In this document: positions 25,201-40,200 of the stretch, piece by piece | Layout: each line of letters opens with the position of its first letter | How positions within the stretch are numbered: position 1 is the stretch's first letter | NCBI GenBank assembly: GCA_944470555.2 | Contig: OX104134.1 | Span: forward strand, 114,756,701 to 114,820,700 | Length of the DNA: 64,000 bases | Source: Heterobilharzia americana | Taxonomy: Eukaryota; Platyhelminthes; Trematoda; Strigeidida; Schistosomatidae | Direction of reading: 5' to 3' | Program-made: the position numbers and the translations under genes | The notes under the pieces: generated by a model | What the model was told of the DNA's origin: nothing | The model's database searches: none | What the model saw: the letters and a program-made list of their open reading frames with translations, nothing else

Positions 25201-28200
25201 AAATTAGTGGTAAACAACCTGACTTCGACATCGAGCAACGAAAGTTAGAATAACTAAGCAAATATCAGTTTCCTGGTGGCTCCTGGCACTTTTCGCTGAA
25301 GAGTATCAGTAAACACTGAACTCGATTCCAGTGTTTCTAGCTGCTCGGGTCCTAGTATCTCACACCAAAAAGGTTGTCAGTAATTCATTCGAAGAACGGA
25401 ATAAAACTTGACGCTAACATTCATAACCATTTTACTATAACATTCAATCCAACCTGGATTGGATTAGGAGAATTTAGAGCACACCATCTTTTTCGCTGAA
25501 TCACGAGTTTACAAGAGATTGGTGTGGCAAAATAATGATTACTTTTGATTGATAGGTAATATGGATGATAATCTAACCTTTTAAAAATAATAAATGTCTA
25601 ATACAAAAACTCATTTTATGTGATACTTTTTATAATTATTTGAATAAACTAAGCGAAGTTGATTAGCGTCAGGAGGTGGAAACACAGTCTAAGCAACATT
25701 CAGACATAACGTAAAATGATTGCACTCCACTCCTGCTGAGAAATATAGGTGAGGTGTAGGCCTGTCAGTTATACAACCAAGGACTTTTATAGAACATATA
25801 TAGCGTGACAGGCAGCAGCCTAAGTCGAAATCATCATTCAAGGCTATTAGCCACCAATGCAGACGTTTTGGAATACAACCTTGGTTTCGTATGGATGGGA
25901 AAACCCTTCTGAACAATTTCGTCCTTCAGCTGACTAGTGAAAATAAACACCCAACTTGTCACCTGATGGCTTCATTTCTGACGGAAAACTGTGTATAAAT
26001 CATGTTTTTTTGTAAAATAAAGTTGTCTTTCTTGGAGTCTTAGGCTGGTATTTGTCTCTGTAGTGTCGCGGCACAGTGAAGTAATAGGTTCTGAGAGAGA
26101 GAGAGAGAGAGCAGTCAGTATTCATATCCAGTCCAAGTATCTCAATTGGCGTTATTATAGTTTGGCGTATTAATTATAATTCAGTCGGTCACTTCATAGG
26201 CGATTATTGTAAGTTCAAAATGGGGCAACATATATACTGTCAGTTTCCACTAGAATACTTCATTAGAACTTACGACAAATTGGCTATTAGGAGTCCAAGT
26301 TCACATAATTTAAAAATCTGAAAAATGTAAGTACAACGTAGTAATAAAATTACTGGTAAGGGAAAAGTGAAAAGATTGAACATGAACTGTGATACATTTA
26401 CGACAAACTTATAAAAGTTCATGATATTTTAATACAGTTCCAATGTATAAAGATTTCTAATAGCATAAAAGATCCTTAGCAATAAAATATTGAGCTCTTT
26501 GTGTAGTCTTTGGTCAACACGAACACACTTCTCAAGCATACATACAGCTCATCAAAATTTTGAGCGACTCAATAATCTTCCCCTGACCATAAAGATTATT
26601 ATTCTTCAAAATGTTAACTAGTTATGGTCATTTTTCTTTCAAGCAGGAAAACGTCATAATCAATGACTTTCAGGTCTAATCAGCACTTAAATTTTCTTAA
26701 CACTTTGCTGTGAAAAGAAAACAAATGCAAACTATCCATAGGTATCACTGACTATCTGTCAAGTATTACACGATTTCTTAAATTAGTTTGTTCATCAAGA
26801 TGATTTCAGGGATCATGTGAACTTATAATGAGTACAGCATATCTCCTTATTTAAAACAAAATTGAGCGTAAGCTGCTAAAGATAACTGTCAGTCTCATGA
26901 AAGAAATCGTTGAATATTGCTAGCTATTTTGTATTTGTGCATATCAACTAGAATTCGTGGATACACTACTTTTCCTTAAAAAAACTATGTCGTTGTAGCT
27001 ATAATATTGACGAATTTATTTCACATTTGTACTAATTCTGACAGATATTAGACTAGATATTAGATAATAGACTTGAAAAGTAACAGGAATAATAAGTGTA
27101 TACATGCAGATGACAAATACGGATAGATGGTAAAAATTATAATGACTCACCAGTAAAATTATCACAATTGAAAAACCAAATACATTAGATTTTTTTGAGA
27201 AAAATGTTTTTCGACCATAAGCCCATGCAAGAGAGCATTGTTCAAACAAGTAGTAGATGACAAAGCACCAGCTGACAAACTATATAGTATAAAATAAGGA
27301 TAATTATCAAGTATAAATATTCTGAGTAGAATTACTGCATATTGATATATTATTTGTGTAGTGTAGAGTTTCGCTGTGGTCTTTTAGGCCAGTCAGAGAT
27401 AGATATGCAGTCAGTTTATAGTTATTGTTCAGAGGCTCTCATTTTCGTAGTCAACTACAAAGTTTTAGTATGCTTATTCGTTATATTTCTTCAAGGAACA
27501 TTTTTTAAATAACCGAGTTAGTAAATGAATAGCACAGCAGTGATATTCTGTGATCAACACTTATTACGATAATATTTAAATCAACAGTTTCAATTTCGTG
27601 CCTCCAGTCAGTATGAGTGATGTGTGCACAGTGCTAAAGCAAGGAGTTGATTCCTTGTGATCGAAAACCACTTGTCATTATTACAGTCTATTAGATGTAC
27701 TTCAAAAATCAGTTATCTGAATCAATGAAATGTTTATTAATTTTTTAAAATCAGATTTACATTCCACCTGAGCAGTAATTTTGACAGGTTTTCGCTTTAT
27801 AACACATAAGCAATAACTTGCAACAAAATGTTATTTATATCATCAGTTCTGGTGGAAACTTATAACAATATTGCGGTTGATACAGTTCTAAACGTGTCAA
27901 CAAAAGATCATATTTTCAGGTATGTGTATTAAGAAGGCCTCTTGTAAAAATGCTAGTAACAAAAACATTTCACTAAAAACAACATGCATGAACATGGTAA
28001 TAACCTTTTTAGTAGGCACAGAGTAAACAATGTTTTTTGAGTAAAAAAAAGTACAACTATTTTTATACAAGTAGTAGTGACAGATAGGTAAAATCGAACT
28101 ATGAACATAGAACTGACTACATAGGTTATTCTTAGATGTGCTGGTATGCTAACGAGCAAGGGTTAAACTAAAGACCACCATCATAGAAATGAACTAATAT

Positions 28201-31200
28201 ACTTTAAATGGTAAATAAGTTTATTATTTAAAGCCAATCAATTACTTCAGTAATGACCATTCAAAGACTGAAGAAGTTGATGGGGACAAAGTAAACACAG
28301 TTTTCAAGCCCTTTGACTTCTCAACGATGTGAAATACAGTTCTAAGTAAGTACTGAACTGACTTTCAGAAAGCAGACACACTTGTATCAAATTATTTTGA
28401 ATCTGCTGATGATAGTAATTTTGGCTAGTAAGGTGAAGTTTTCATAAAATAAGGAAGTCTGGTTATTTCAGCTGTTGCCAGGATATCCTTTGGAGTTACT
28501 ACAGTGATTTCATCAAATGCAGAAAACTAGGGAGATTAAATACCACCCCAGCAACAACTGAAGCAACTAATCGGGTTTCAGTATTTGGACGCGGAAGGCA
28601 GTTTTTTTCAAAATTACAGAACTCTAATTGGTTACTTCAGTAGTCGTTAGGGTGTCCTTTAGAGTCATTTTGGTCTACGGGTATCCTTTCTATCAACGTC
28701 TGATAGTTCCTGTGATTACTGTTTACGAATTTGACGTAAAATAAGGGATCATGCGGAAAATACTTGATAATTCGATTGGAAAGGAAATGAAATATTTGAC
28801 TAGTCATATCTTCATGAAATTATCTACAAGAAATATTTAAAAACTGACTCAGTTTAACAACACTTCCAAATTAGTCGGATATTTAAACACAACATATTGT
28901 TTAAGGCTAAACGTTCTAAAAACTACTCACTTTCGGGCACTGACAAATTTTGTTAACCTTATTTATCAGGTATCTTGCCAACTATACTGGTTTGCCGAAA
29001 AAGCCTTATGTTTAACCACCTGTTTATGAAAAAGTAACTACTGTATGGTTGCAGGCAGTTGGAAAAAAGCTGTGAAACTATATAGTTTCATGGCATTTGG
29101 TACTCTTCAGCAAAGGCTCATCTACTAATCAAAGGGAAATGATGCTGTCTCAGAGATCTTACATTGCTCAATGTTTCAGTCAAAAACTCTACCATTGAAG
29201 TATTTGGACAGCAATTATCGAGATGCACTCAGCGATCTCTTGCACATTCGTGCAGCAGGCTATGATCTACTCTTATTGTATGAGGGCTAGTGATACTACC
29301 TGGCTACCTTAACCTCATGTAATTTATACTTATTTCATTTTGCTATGTATAGATATACACTGTTTCTATCCAACTGATGCTATATGACGTGCTGAAAATT
29401 CCATAGAGTATTCTCGGAATAGCTTTCAGAATAAAGCCATTATTATTAGTAGTATTATTGCTGGAGCGAGGCTCGAACTAGTGACCCACTGGTTGGAAAT
29501 CACCTCCACAAGTAAATGAGCCACAGTTCCACTGACAGCAATTAAAATTCCACGGGACTAGGCTAGATAATGTTAACTGATTGCTAAAGAGTGACCAGTG
29601 CTGTTACCTGTTTCTACATGCTGACTGAATCCCACCAACTAAACTTGCAGTATGTTAATTAAGTTACTAAAAGCATCATAGATTCCCACTTTATTTAACG
29701 TCACACGGCTGTAAGTGATCAGATTGAAGCCCTAGACTTAGTTCTGTCTGCTAAATCCCTTGAATACTGTTAATCCGTGTGCAGTTAATAAAGTTCAGGG
29801 TAAAAAAATGAATAAATGCCCTTGAAAATCAGCTACATCGATTCGAAATGAAAAGACTATGAACCTAAGGCCTAAAATTTAGGCTTTTGGGAATGATGAT
29901 TTCTTTCAACTATCTAAGGCTCCAGTTCATACACTTGTGTGCACGAATTACACTGTATTTTCAAAACAAAAAATATTAGTATATTTCGATCTTACTTTTC
30001 AGATAAAAAGGCATAAGGTACAATGAAATGGAGATATCATTTTAGTTAATCTGACATGTGATGTTAAGAGTTGATAAAAAGGGAAGTAATGAAGTAGTAA
30101 AATGAAAGCAATGGAAACTTATAGAATAAAATGTTAGACTAATAACTGGTCATATTCTTTTAAGAGAAATGCTGTGAACTCCTTCATGTGGAGTAAGTCT
30201 CCTGAACTATTATGCCAAATTTGATTGTAACCAGAATTTAGTCACCGATACTAACTAAATGGAGAGTCGTCCAGCTTAAATATGTGGTCACAAATAGAGT
30301 ACAAAAGCTAAAACATTTTAATAATAATAACCACAAAAATAGTTTAATTCCAAACGAAATGTATGATACAATGAAGAATTTTTATCATAGAAAACTTTGA
30401 CAAATTCGCTTTCCGTACAACATTTTTAAAAGAAATAGCTATTACGTCTGCATAGTGTTATTAACAACAGTAATAAAGGGATAAATAAGAAACGGGCAAC
30501 TGGTGTTACATAAGCATCTGGTCTTGATTCGAAAATGAACTCAAATTCAGTGTAATTTTGTTGGTGGTAGTTCAGTCAGTCAACTAGTACAGAAATTCAT
30601 AATCCCGTACAAGTTGTCTAGAAATAGTAATGTGCTGTATGTTTGAGCATTTACACATCCATTTCCGACTGGTGTAACTTTTTCCTTATTTTTGTTCTTA
30701 GGATGAAAAACAAAGCTCCAAAACATTTGAAAAACATCCGGGAGTACATGATACGTTCAGACGTCATTTAGAAGAGTAAAACAAACTGAAAGGGAAGAAT
30801 TTGATGATAAAAGTTGTGGTAAGCTGGTCACCTTTTTGCATACGCTATTACATTGGAAAACAACACTTTTACAACAAAATAATAGTCTTACACGCATTGT
30901 AAAGCTGGGATATATGCCCGTGGAAAGACTATAGGAAATATCTACCTAAAATAAGAAAAATTAGAAAATCCAATTTGGCATAGGCAGGGTTATCTTGAAT
31001 AATAGAAACAATTGAGGCCAATAAATACATTAGTCAAACACTTGACATATGTAATTGAGAGATGTATCGAAAGTTATTTGAACATGCGAAATAACAAACC
31101 AAAATCACTTTATCAGTCAGTGCCATTATATATGCACATATATTGCAGTTTGAATTTACTCGAATATCAAGGATATCAGTATTTTTTTAGGGATAACTTT

Positions 31201-34200
31201 AAAAGATGAAAAGTGACATGATAGAATATTTGGGTAGAAGGCATAGGATACCGAGGGGTAAACTAAGAGTTGTCGCTATTCAAATCACCTACGTAACGTA
31301 ATATTGAAATAAATATTACGTATGACCAACAGACTGTAAATCAATTCTATTCAAGGTTACCCACACTTGTTTATATGTGGATAATCGATCGGTTACATAT
31401 TGAAATGAGTGTTAGTTATAAATAAACGGAACAAACACAATAACAACAGTATGCATTAATGAAATAGGTACACTTGGAAGATAGATTTTTGAGTGATATG
31501 TTCAATCTCTTCAGCTCGTTAAGCTAAACTAAGCTTTTTCATAATTACATGTAATCCAATTTCAGACTTTACAAAATATAGGTTTTCATCTCATTCTAAG
31601 CTTCAGTACAGTTCTTAATTTTCAATTACTCGTACAATGTTATTCTACATCGTTGGTTTGATTTCCTGATAATAAACCTTCTGACCGAGCAATTTGATAA
31701 AATCACATATTTTGAATTTCTTCGCGGACCCACTGTTATTGGTCGAAAAGTGATAGTCATATGCAATAAGTTAGCCTCCAAGACAGCTGTTTATATTTTT
31801 CCACAAAACAGAGTTCAACGACCAGTTTTAGATATATGGTGTTTGTTTCAGTTAAATATTGACATCCCAATCATTCTGCGTACATTTGATTGTCTTTTTA
31901 GATTTATTTCGCTTATAGAAGTGAAAAGAAAATAATGATGTAAAAAGTCGTAATCCTATCATCCTAAAGTCACATTTTTTTCATTCTCTTCAAAAATGTT
32001 CATAGAATAATTACATGTGTACAACTAACCATGTGTAAGACACTAAAAGGAACTTCCGTCATTTTAGGTTGCTTAAAACTTATTTGTTTCAAGGTGTTGA
32101 GAAACTTTCTGATGTAAGAATAATTTAAAATTCATTTTTTAATAGTTCAATTTTCTCGAAGTAGCAGTCGACTGACAGATTCTAGTGTGAATCCATATTC
32201 TCTATTACCCGGTTAGCTGCAGTAGTTAGGGTCAACAAATAATGTTCAGCAATCATTTTACATACAAATTATATTCTGGACATATTCCACTCATTCCTTA
32301 TCTATACTTTAATGTCTGATGCTTTGCTGTCAGCTAACTTCAACTAGTTGAAGAAGAAAAGGAAAGAAAGAAATTGAGATATTTAATGCAATACTGATCA
32401 ACCGCATAAAAACTATATCTGGCCTTTAAATGTGGATGCAGGCTAAAATCTAGTTAAAAAACTGACTGTATCCTTTTAAAAAGTACTGTAGACTAATTGT
32501 CTGCTGTCATCGTTGAAACTGCATTTGAAAAGAGTTCAAGTAATGTATATAGTGCTTGAAAAGAGCTGACATGAGAGTGATAGACTTAGATTTTTAGGTG
32601 TCGTATCGACGTTGACGTGTTCAGTCTTCTTGTAGATCGGTAATTACTGTATATCTTGACATCATGTTTTTGCTTTGATTTGTTGAACAAAACTGTCATT
32701 CTACATTGTTCAGAAGGGAGAGGTTTGCGTAAAAGTTACGTAGCACAATGTGCTTTTCTGAAGAATACTGTTTGACCCTAAGTAAGAGAACACTCAGTTT
32801 TAACTCTATCATGACATTCAAAATGCTTACTTAACCATTTGTAAGCATGATATGAATCTTGTTCCATCGAAGACAAAACGTTGGGATGAGTCTGTGGCTG
32901 CGTGAATCAAAAAATATTGAACTGTTGTGTTGGTCCGACAAAATCTTGTGTCTGAGAAGTTATGTTAGCGCCAGAGGATGTCACAAACGAGCTGTATTTT
33001 GGATTCTGGATCAACCTTTTTCTGTTAAAGCTTCAACTCAAGTAATGAAGACGGTTAGTATAATGCATCACCGTGGGTAATACTATGTATGTGATGCCTC
33101 ACTTATCCGAGATCATAATTTTCGAAAGCTGTTTACGCCTATAACCGCTTTCATTTTAAGACTGCTTGGACTCTAAAGCTTTATCGCTTGTATTAGAATC
33201 AATGTAGAAAACGTAGAACATCTGCCAATTGTTTATCGATAAACTGATATATTCGTCCTTCATTACTGATTTAGCTGTTTAATTTCGAAACGAGTGATAT
33301 GACAATAAAATATCTTTGCATAGTAATGATGGGCAGTGGCTAGCAGTGGAATCCACGATGTGCATTTCGTCCTATTTGGGACTGGTTATCCGGATCTACC
33401 TGCCTCCCAGTGAGTGATGTTGTTCCCAGATATTGTTCTAGATGGTGATACATGAATTTTCAGCGCAACTTTCAACTTGTGTTCACCAGATGGGTTTAGC
33501 ATAAAACCGTGGTAAAAATCATCGATGGCACTTGAGATTCACCACTAAATGTACATGGTATCCGTAGTTGTGATCATAAAAGCTTCGTACTGCAATATGA
33601 TGTGGACTTATCAGAAGTAGTGAAGTTTTGTGACCGCACTATTTAGAAACAATCAGGTAAATACAACGTTCATTATTGCAGATATTTGCGAGTCACTTGT
33701 ATGAGTGCAAATTTCTCTTAAAGCAAAGTGTAAATTCTCTTGTGAAGCAGTAAGAGCTTTCTTGGTCTACACCTGGATGTAGAATAATATACTAGGTGGC
33801 CTAATTTCTAAAAACTTGAATTGTCAAGTATACTTATTCACGTCATGTAGTGCTAAACTATTTTAAAGTTTCCAGTAAGTCAAACTCATTTGTTCTATGC
33901 TTCAGAGCATAATAAATGAGTATGGTTAGAACATGGTATTATGAAGAATTCGGTTCAGAAGATTGAGTTAAACAGATTTTCTTGGCTGAGTGCTCATTTG
34001 TGAACGTAGACACCTTTCATCTAATGCTCATGTTTCTTTATTAAACTGAGGGAAGTTGATTGCTAATTTATATGAATTTTTTCGAACTACAGAAGGAGTC
34101 AAGTGGAATTCTTAAAAACATGTATTATAATTGCAATTGTCTTGCAGAAAATCTACTACTTTTATGTACAGCATCAAAAAATCAACAGTTGTACCTCCAG

Positions 34201-37200
34201 ATACTTTGAAAACACCAGATAATATGGTTTTGAAAAATAAGTTACTGCAGAAGAGTGCATCAACCCCTTGTAAAATGAAACAGAGAAAAAGCCAATGATC
34301 AAAGAAACTGATGCATTTCACGGAAGAGCGGCTGCATCCATGCATACAGTAAGGCAAAAATAAATGATTCGAATTCTTTACTGTCAGTATTGATTCTGCA
34401 CTTGTATGTTGACTGCAGAATTGTTCGAATCCTCAGACAGAATTAGATAGTTGTGTTACGTTACTGCGTTTGAAGCTAGTGGCCGATGATCACCGCTGTT
34501 TAAAAAAATTCAAGGTATCTAGCTGGTGTCTTCAAAATCCCACAGATCAAATGATGACATAGCTGATAATCTGTCACGATGTTGCAGATTAGATATATGT
34601 AAATTTATAAGTGCTACAAGTTAGAAGTCAATTGAAAGGAAGCAATGGACGTAGGTTTCACATTTGCTGACATTTGCCAGCATTACGTATCTGCAAATAT
34701 GAGGACACTAGTGTTACCTTGAAGATTCGAACCTGCACTTCTCAGTGCTGAAGCCGAATAATTATTGACTAAGCTGTACAGGTCACAACTGACCCCCTGT
34801 AGAACTGGATTATGTACGGGAATCGGTTAACATTAGGCAATCATTGTGCCACTTTCGTCTTTCGCACCTAACACTGATCAAATTCGGTGGATCAAGGCCT
34901 CAGTGTGACCACTAAGCTAAAAGACACAACACTGCTGTACACTGTATTTTGGTGTTAGAGGTTTAATATTCAGTCAGCAGGAAGCCATGAAAAGAGGTTT
35001 CACGATGCAAGCTCTAATAAACGAGAAGACACCTAACTGATTAGTGCCAACAAGCACGAAACCTGGGTTCACGGTTTTACCCTAACTGACTTCCATAAAC
35101 TAAAGCCAAAAAACAGAGTACCACAGTATCGTGTCACACAACTTAGTTGCCGCACTGCAAATATGATCGCTAATTTTCAATCAGGAGTGAATACTGAGAA
35201 ATAGACGATAAGTCGCAAACTGTTAACCGATTCGTGTACATATAGATGCATTAAGTTTCTATAAGTTCATTAAACAACAGACCTTTTTTGTTCATTATTC
35301 AGAAGTGCTTTAAATAGTTATACCTTTAGCAATTATCCAATTAAAAGGTTGTCTGATAGAAATTTTATCACTTATCTGCTGGAAGAAACCATATTACCTC
35401 TTAAAATCAAATCGTAAGATGTCCGAATTTGATCATTCCAGTATCATTTCAAAAGAACAGAAAAACAATGAAAACAAAATTTTATAAAATTACAAATGTA
35501 GGATAGAGATGCTGGAATCTGAAGAAGATCCAATGTTGTTGGGAATTAAATATGATGGAAAATATGAAAGATATATAGGCATAAAACAACTGTAAACTTA
35601 CACACAAAAATATCACATTTAGTACTGAAACAGCAATACTGACCAACTCGAATCCTTTAGATATAATCCATCTTTGAAACATGCGGGCAAACCGACTGGC
35701 AGGCAACTGTTGCAATGGATGCTGAATAAAGCACAGATAGACTTTTGAGTATCAACTACTGCAGGAACTAGTTTACATTAGAAAATAACAGGTATTTTCT
35801 GTGCTTAAACAACAAATTTCAACGCATTTCGAACTACATTTATGAAGCAAATTAGAAAGAGTCTAAAAATCCATTTGGTCGTAATTTTACTACCAAATGA
35901 AGAAAAAGTTAGAACTAAGTAGAGTTGATTGGCTAATTTCATACTGTTCTTGGTTGTATTGTGTTCTCCGAGCTGGGTTATTTAATCGTGGAGCATTCAT
36001 CGTCTTTCTAGACGACATCATCAGTACTAATTTCAGTATGAAGTGAGCTGTCAATATTTCTCCGTGACTGATTTAGTCACTTAACCTAACGAACAGGTTT
36101 GTGATTGGTTGTTTCCTTCGGTTGTTGTCATTGACAGACTGTATAGATTTCCCTGTTGATCTCTGACATTTCTATCGTTGATCATTTTTCTCATTGGTTG
36201 ATAGATTGGGTCTATGTCTATACATCTATTGATTGCTGACTAATCGACTGACTGACCTGAATGCCAAGCTTCTAGGAATTCTCTGATATTCTTTGTGTTT
36301 CCTCTGTCCAAAATTTCTACACCGTCGAAATTGAATTCATGTCTATAACTATCCACATGCACTGACATGAGCGATGAAATGTCGTGACGCTTAATAGCCA
36401 ATCGGTGTTCGTGTAGACGAAGGCGAAGAGGGCGGCCACTTTGTCCAGTGTAGTGTTGACTACAGTTATTGCAGCTGATTTTGTAAATGATATTCGGTTT
36501 ATCTTCTTTGGTTGTTGCATCCTTTGGCCTGCATAATAGTGTCTGGAGAGAATTCGTTGGTTTATAAGGCACACCAATTTCAAGTTATCCCAGTAATCTT
36601 GTCGTGATTTCTGATATATTTCTAGTGTATGGTAGGATTATCCGTTTGTTGATTTCATATTGGCATGGAACCGGTGAGCAGAATATTTCTCACCAGCAAT
36701 CAACTTGATACGGAAGTGTCTGCGACAAAAAAATAAGTCTTTAAGTTGCCTTCTTACAGTCGAGAATTTTATTAAGTTCCACCATAAAAAATAAACCAAC
36801 CTCCACTGGTTAACTGGTTCACTAGTTACTAGCCGGTCTTACGCTCGGATAAAAAGGGAAGGTTGGGCATACGGCTGGCAACCCCACCCCCAAAAACCAA
36901 TCCAATTGCTAAAGAAGCTTCAAAGCACAAAGAAAGTATTTTTAAAAAAATAAACCTATTCCTCTCTGCAATCGGGAAGACGAAATGACGCCGGTTGGTG
37001 AAAGCCTTCGGATAGCCAATCGGTCGATGTGTCTTAGCCTCTCTCAATGTAAGCCAAAGTAAGCATGGAGATATGGAATGTCCACACAATGTTTGAAGCT
37101 GGCTGGCAAGGCTGCCCAGGTTGCAAAAGTGATGAGAAGATATGGCAACAAAGTGCTAGGAATCTGTGCGAAATCAGTAGATGGAATGGAAGTGGACTCT

Positions 37201-40200
37201 CCAAACTGTCAAATGGAGAGTCAATAATCTATTACGATAAAATCAACCAGAGGACAACCACGGGATACCGAGTTATGGAGTGACCATCATGATGTCCCCA
37301 ACATCATCGAAGGCTCTCTGAAAGGCGATGGGAGACGCAGCCTACTGGACACAAGATCAGATCAGGAAGAGAAGCAGATGTGGGTTCACACCACTCACTG
37401 TCCAGTGCAACGAACCTACCTTCAAACTCAAGTTGAAAGCCTTCAAAGAAGTTGGTGATAGACGCCCACAGTTCAAGTTGAACACAGAACAGAAACTGAA
37501 CTGAAGGACAAGACTACAAAGAACATCTTCATGTTAGTCAGCCATCAGCAAGAAATGCGGGACACTAAGCAACATCCCTGAAGAAACCTGTGTGGAAGAA
37601 CACTGGAACTCTGTGAAACAGACGTGGAAGGAAATCTGCATAGACGTGTTAAGAAGAAGGAAGAAGAGGCAAGACAAGAAATGGTATGGATCTCGACGGA
37701 TACATGGAAGCTGATGGAGGAGAAAGAGTAAGATGGTGTAGTAGAAGATAAACCAGTGTGGTGCAGTGTAGTGTAGTGTAGCGATGAAAAACGAAAAGAA
37801 TAACTGAACACAACATATAAAAGATTGCACTGGATAAAGAAGTGAAGAAGAGTGGGCGCAAACACAAAAGACACTTCCACAACACACCTACAAGTGAAGC
37901 AGAACAGGCTGCAGGTAGGAGTGACAGAGACCTGACAACACTATATCAACTAACCAGGTTACTTGCTGTCTGGGAGGGGAGAGATCAACGCAGATGAAAT
38001 CAATGAAAGACAGTGAAGGAAACCTGGTTGCCACAACCACTTGCAACTCCTCCAGAAATATCACCAGCAGCCCAGACACAGAATTGCTACTGAGCATAAG
38101 CACTCCGACAAAAGCAGAAGTGAAGTCTTGAACGCCATGAAGTTGCTGAAATCCGGGTGAGCAGCAGTACCAGATGGAATTCCTCCGGAAGCACTGAAAA
38201 CAGACGCAGAGACAACAACGAACATGTTCACACTACTATTGCAGAAGCTTTGCAAAGAAGGAAGGAAAGATGCCTGCCTGACAATTGGAAGAAGGACTAC
38301 CTCGTCAAAATCTCAAAGAAGGGAGACATAAGTCTTCGCAAGAACTGACGCCGAATCATGCTCCACTCCTGTCCACACCAAGCAAAGTATTAAACTGCAT
38401 CATCCTAGAGAGACTAAAAGTGTTCTGGATTCAAAATTACAACTGGAACAGGCTGGCTGAATTCAGGAAGAACAAATCATGAATGGATAAGACTGCAACG
38501 CTACGCTACGCTACGGGACGCATCATAATAGAACAGAGCATAGAATGGCAGTCAACTCAACTCACCTTCATCGACTTTGAAAAGGCCTTTGATAGGGTCG
38601 ACTGCTTCAACACTATGGTTCTGGTGCCGCAAACATTTACCAACCTCATTCAACAGCAGCTATATGCCATATGATGCTACATGCCGAGTGATCCACAATG
38701 GAAAGCTCAGTGATGCCTTTGAAGTGAAGACAAGGCACAGGATTAAGACAAGGCTGCCGCCTACTGTCACTCATGATCTTGCTGATTGTGGTCGACTAGA
38801 CTAGACTAGACTAGACTAGACTTGACTCGACTCGACTCGAATCGAATCGACTGGATTGTGCAACAGACAACTGTGAGGAGCTGTGAGAAGATGGGCATGC
38901 ACTGGCTGGACCGATGAAAATATCCCAGAAGAAGATTTGGATTTCGCCGCTGCCACCACCACCGATAAGGATGATGATTTCTGTCTAATGTCTTGTCGCA
39001 CTACCTGAAAGATCTACAGGCGAAAACGAACAAGTTGGCAGTGGAGGCAGCGAAGACTGGACTTCAAGTGAATGCAGAGAAGAGAGAGGTGATGAAAATA
39101 CCCAACCAACAACAGCATCAACAACAAGCACCAATCACCATGAACGGGAGAAACCTAGAGGTAGTAGTCTCTTCCACCTACCTAGGCGAGGCAGCATCGT
39201 TTCAACTACAGGTGGCACTGGCACAGATGAGGATGTGAAAGCCAGCATCGGAAAAGCAAAAAGAGCCTTCATTAAACTGAAATCAGTGTGGAGATCTACT
39301 CCACTCCACTCAGCATAAAGCGTGAACAATATCCGGATTTCCAACAGTACTTCAGTCAGTCAAGTAAGGCGGTGCTTCTATGTGATAGTTGAGACACCTA
39401 GTGCGTTACGAAAGCATTTCCAACAAACTGCATACATACATGATCAACAGCTGCCGCCTACGCTCCCTCACTCGGCACTGACACTGAAGATAGATCAGAT
39501 GGATTGTCAGAATAATAAGAATAATCAGCAAGGAACTCTGACTGTCTGGCAACGAGCCAACGAAGAACCCATCACACCCAGTAAATATGTAGAAGAAAGT
39601 GGAGATGGATTGGATTGAGGATATACTGAGAAGATCGTTTGAGGACATCACGCGCCAGGCTGTGGCGTCGAGTGGAGGCTGCATGGGAAACGACGAGTTG
39701 GGCGTCTGAGCGGAGGGTGACATGGAGGAGATTGTGTGAGGAAGAAATGAAAGCTTGTGGGCAGACGTGTAGCCAGATTAAAAGAAATACTGGAGAGAAG
39801 AGAGTGAAATGGTGACGTGCTACTGAAGCCGTATGTTCCACTAGGAACGCAAGGGACAAATTTTTATGATAAATAAAAAAGAAATCTTATTCATTCACAA
39901 GAAACTGAAATGCAGACAATTAATATTCTACTCATATGTGATTACTCACAGATTCAAATACTTAGTCAGTTGTGTGTGAGGCGAAAATTAGCCATGTTTT
40001 TTGCTTGCGCACAACTTTTATGGGAATAATTGTGCAGTTTTCCAACCCACTTTTAAAGAAACATAAGTTGGATGATTTATTGTACGAATCGAGATCACTT
40101 ATCAGGAAGAAAACAAAAACAAGTTAAGTTTTCAAGTCGTTACTTTTTTTTCTGTCTGTTCTTGAATGGTTTTATCTAAATGTAAATCATTATTACGTTG

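Noticed and set aside
29304..29338. 35-base candidate for the exon between TPC exons G and H/I
   Set aside because: Phase fits, but the donor is poor and the product is not hydrophobic enough. Exon H at 34205-34266 has a far better acceptor and a matching junction residue.
34112..34357. The whole 81-codon minus frame as a protein
   Set aside because: Only the 62 bases at 34205-34266, read in another frame, are coding (TPC exon H). The long frame itself is a shadow.
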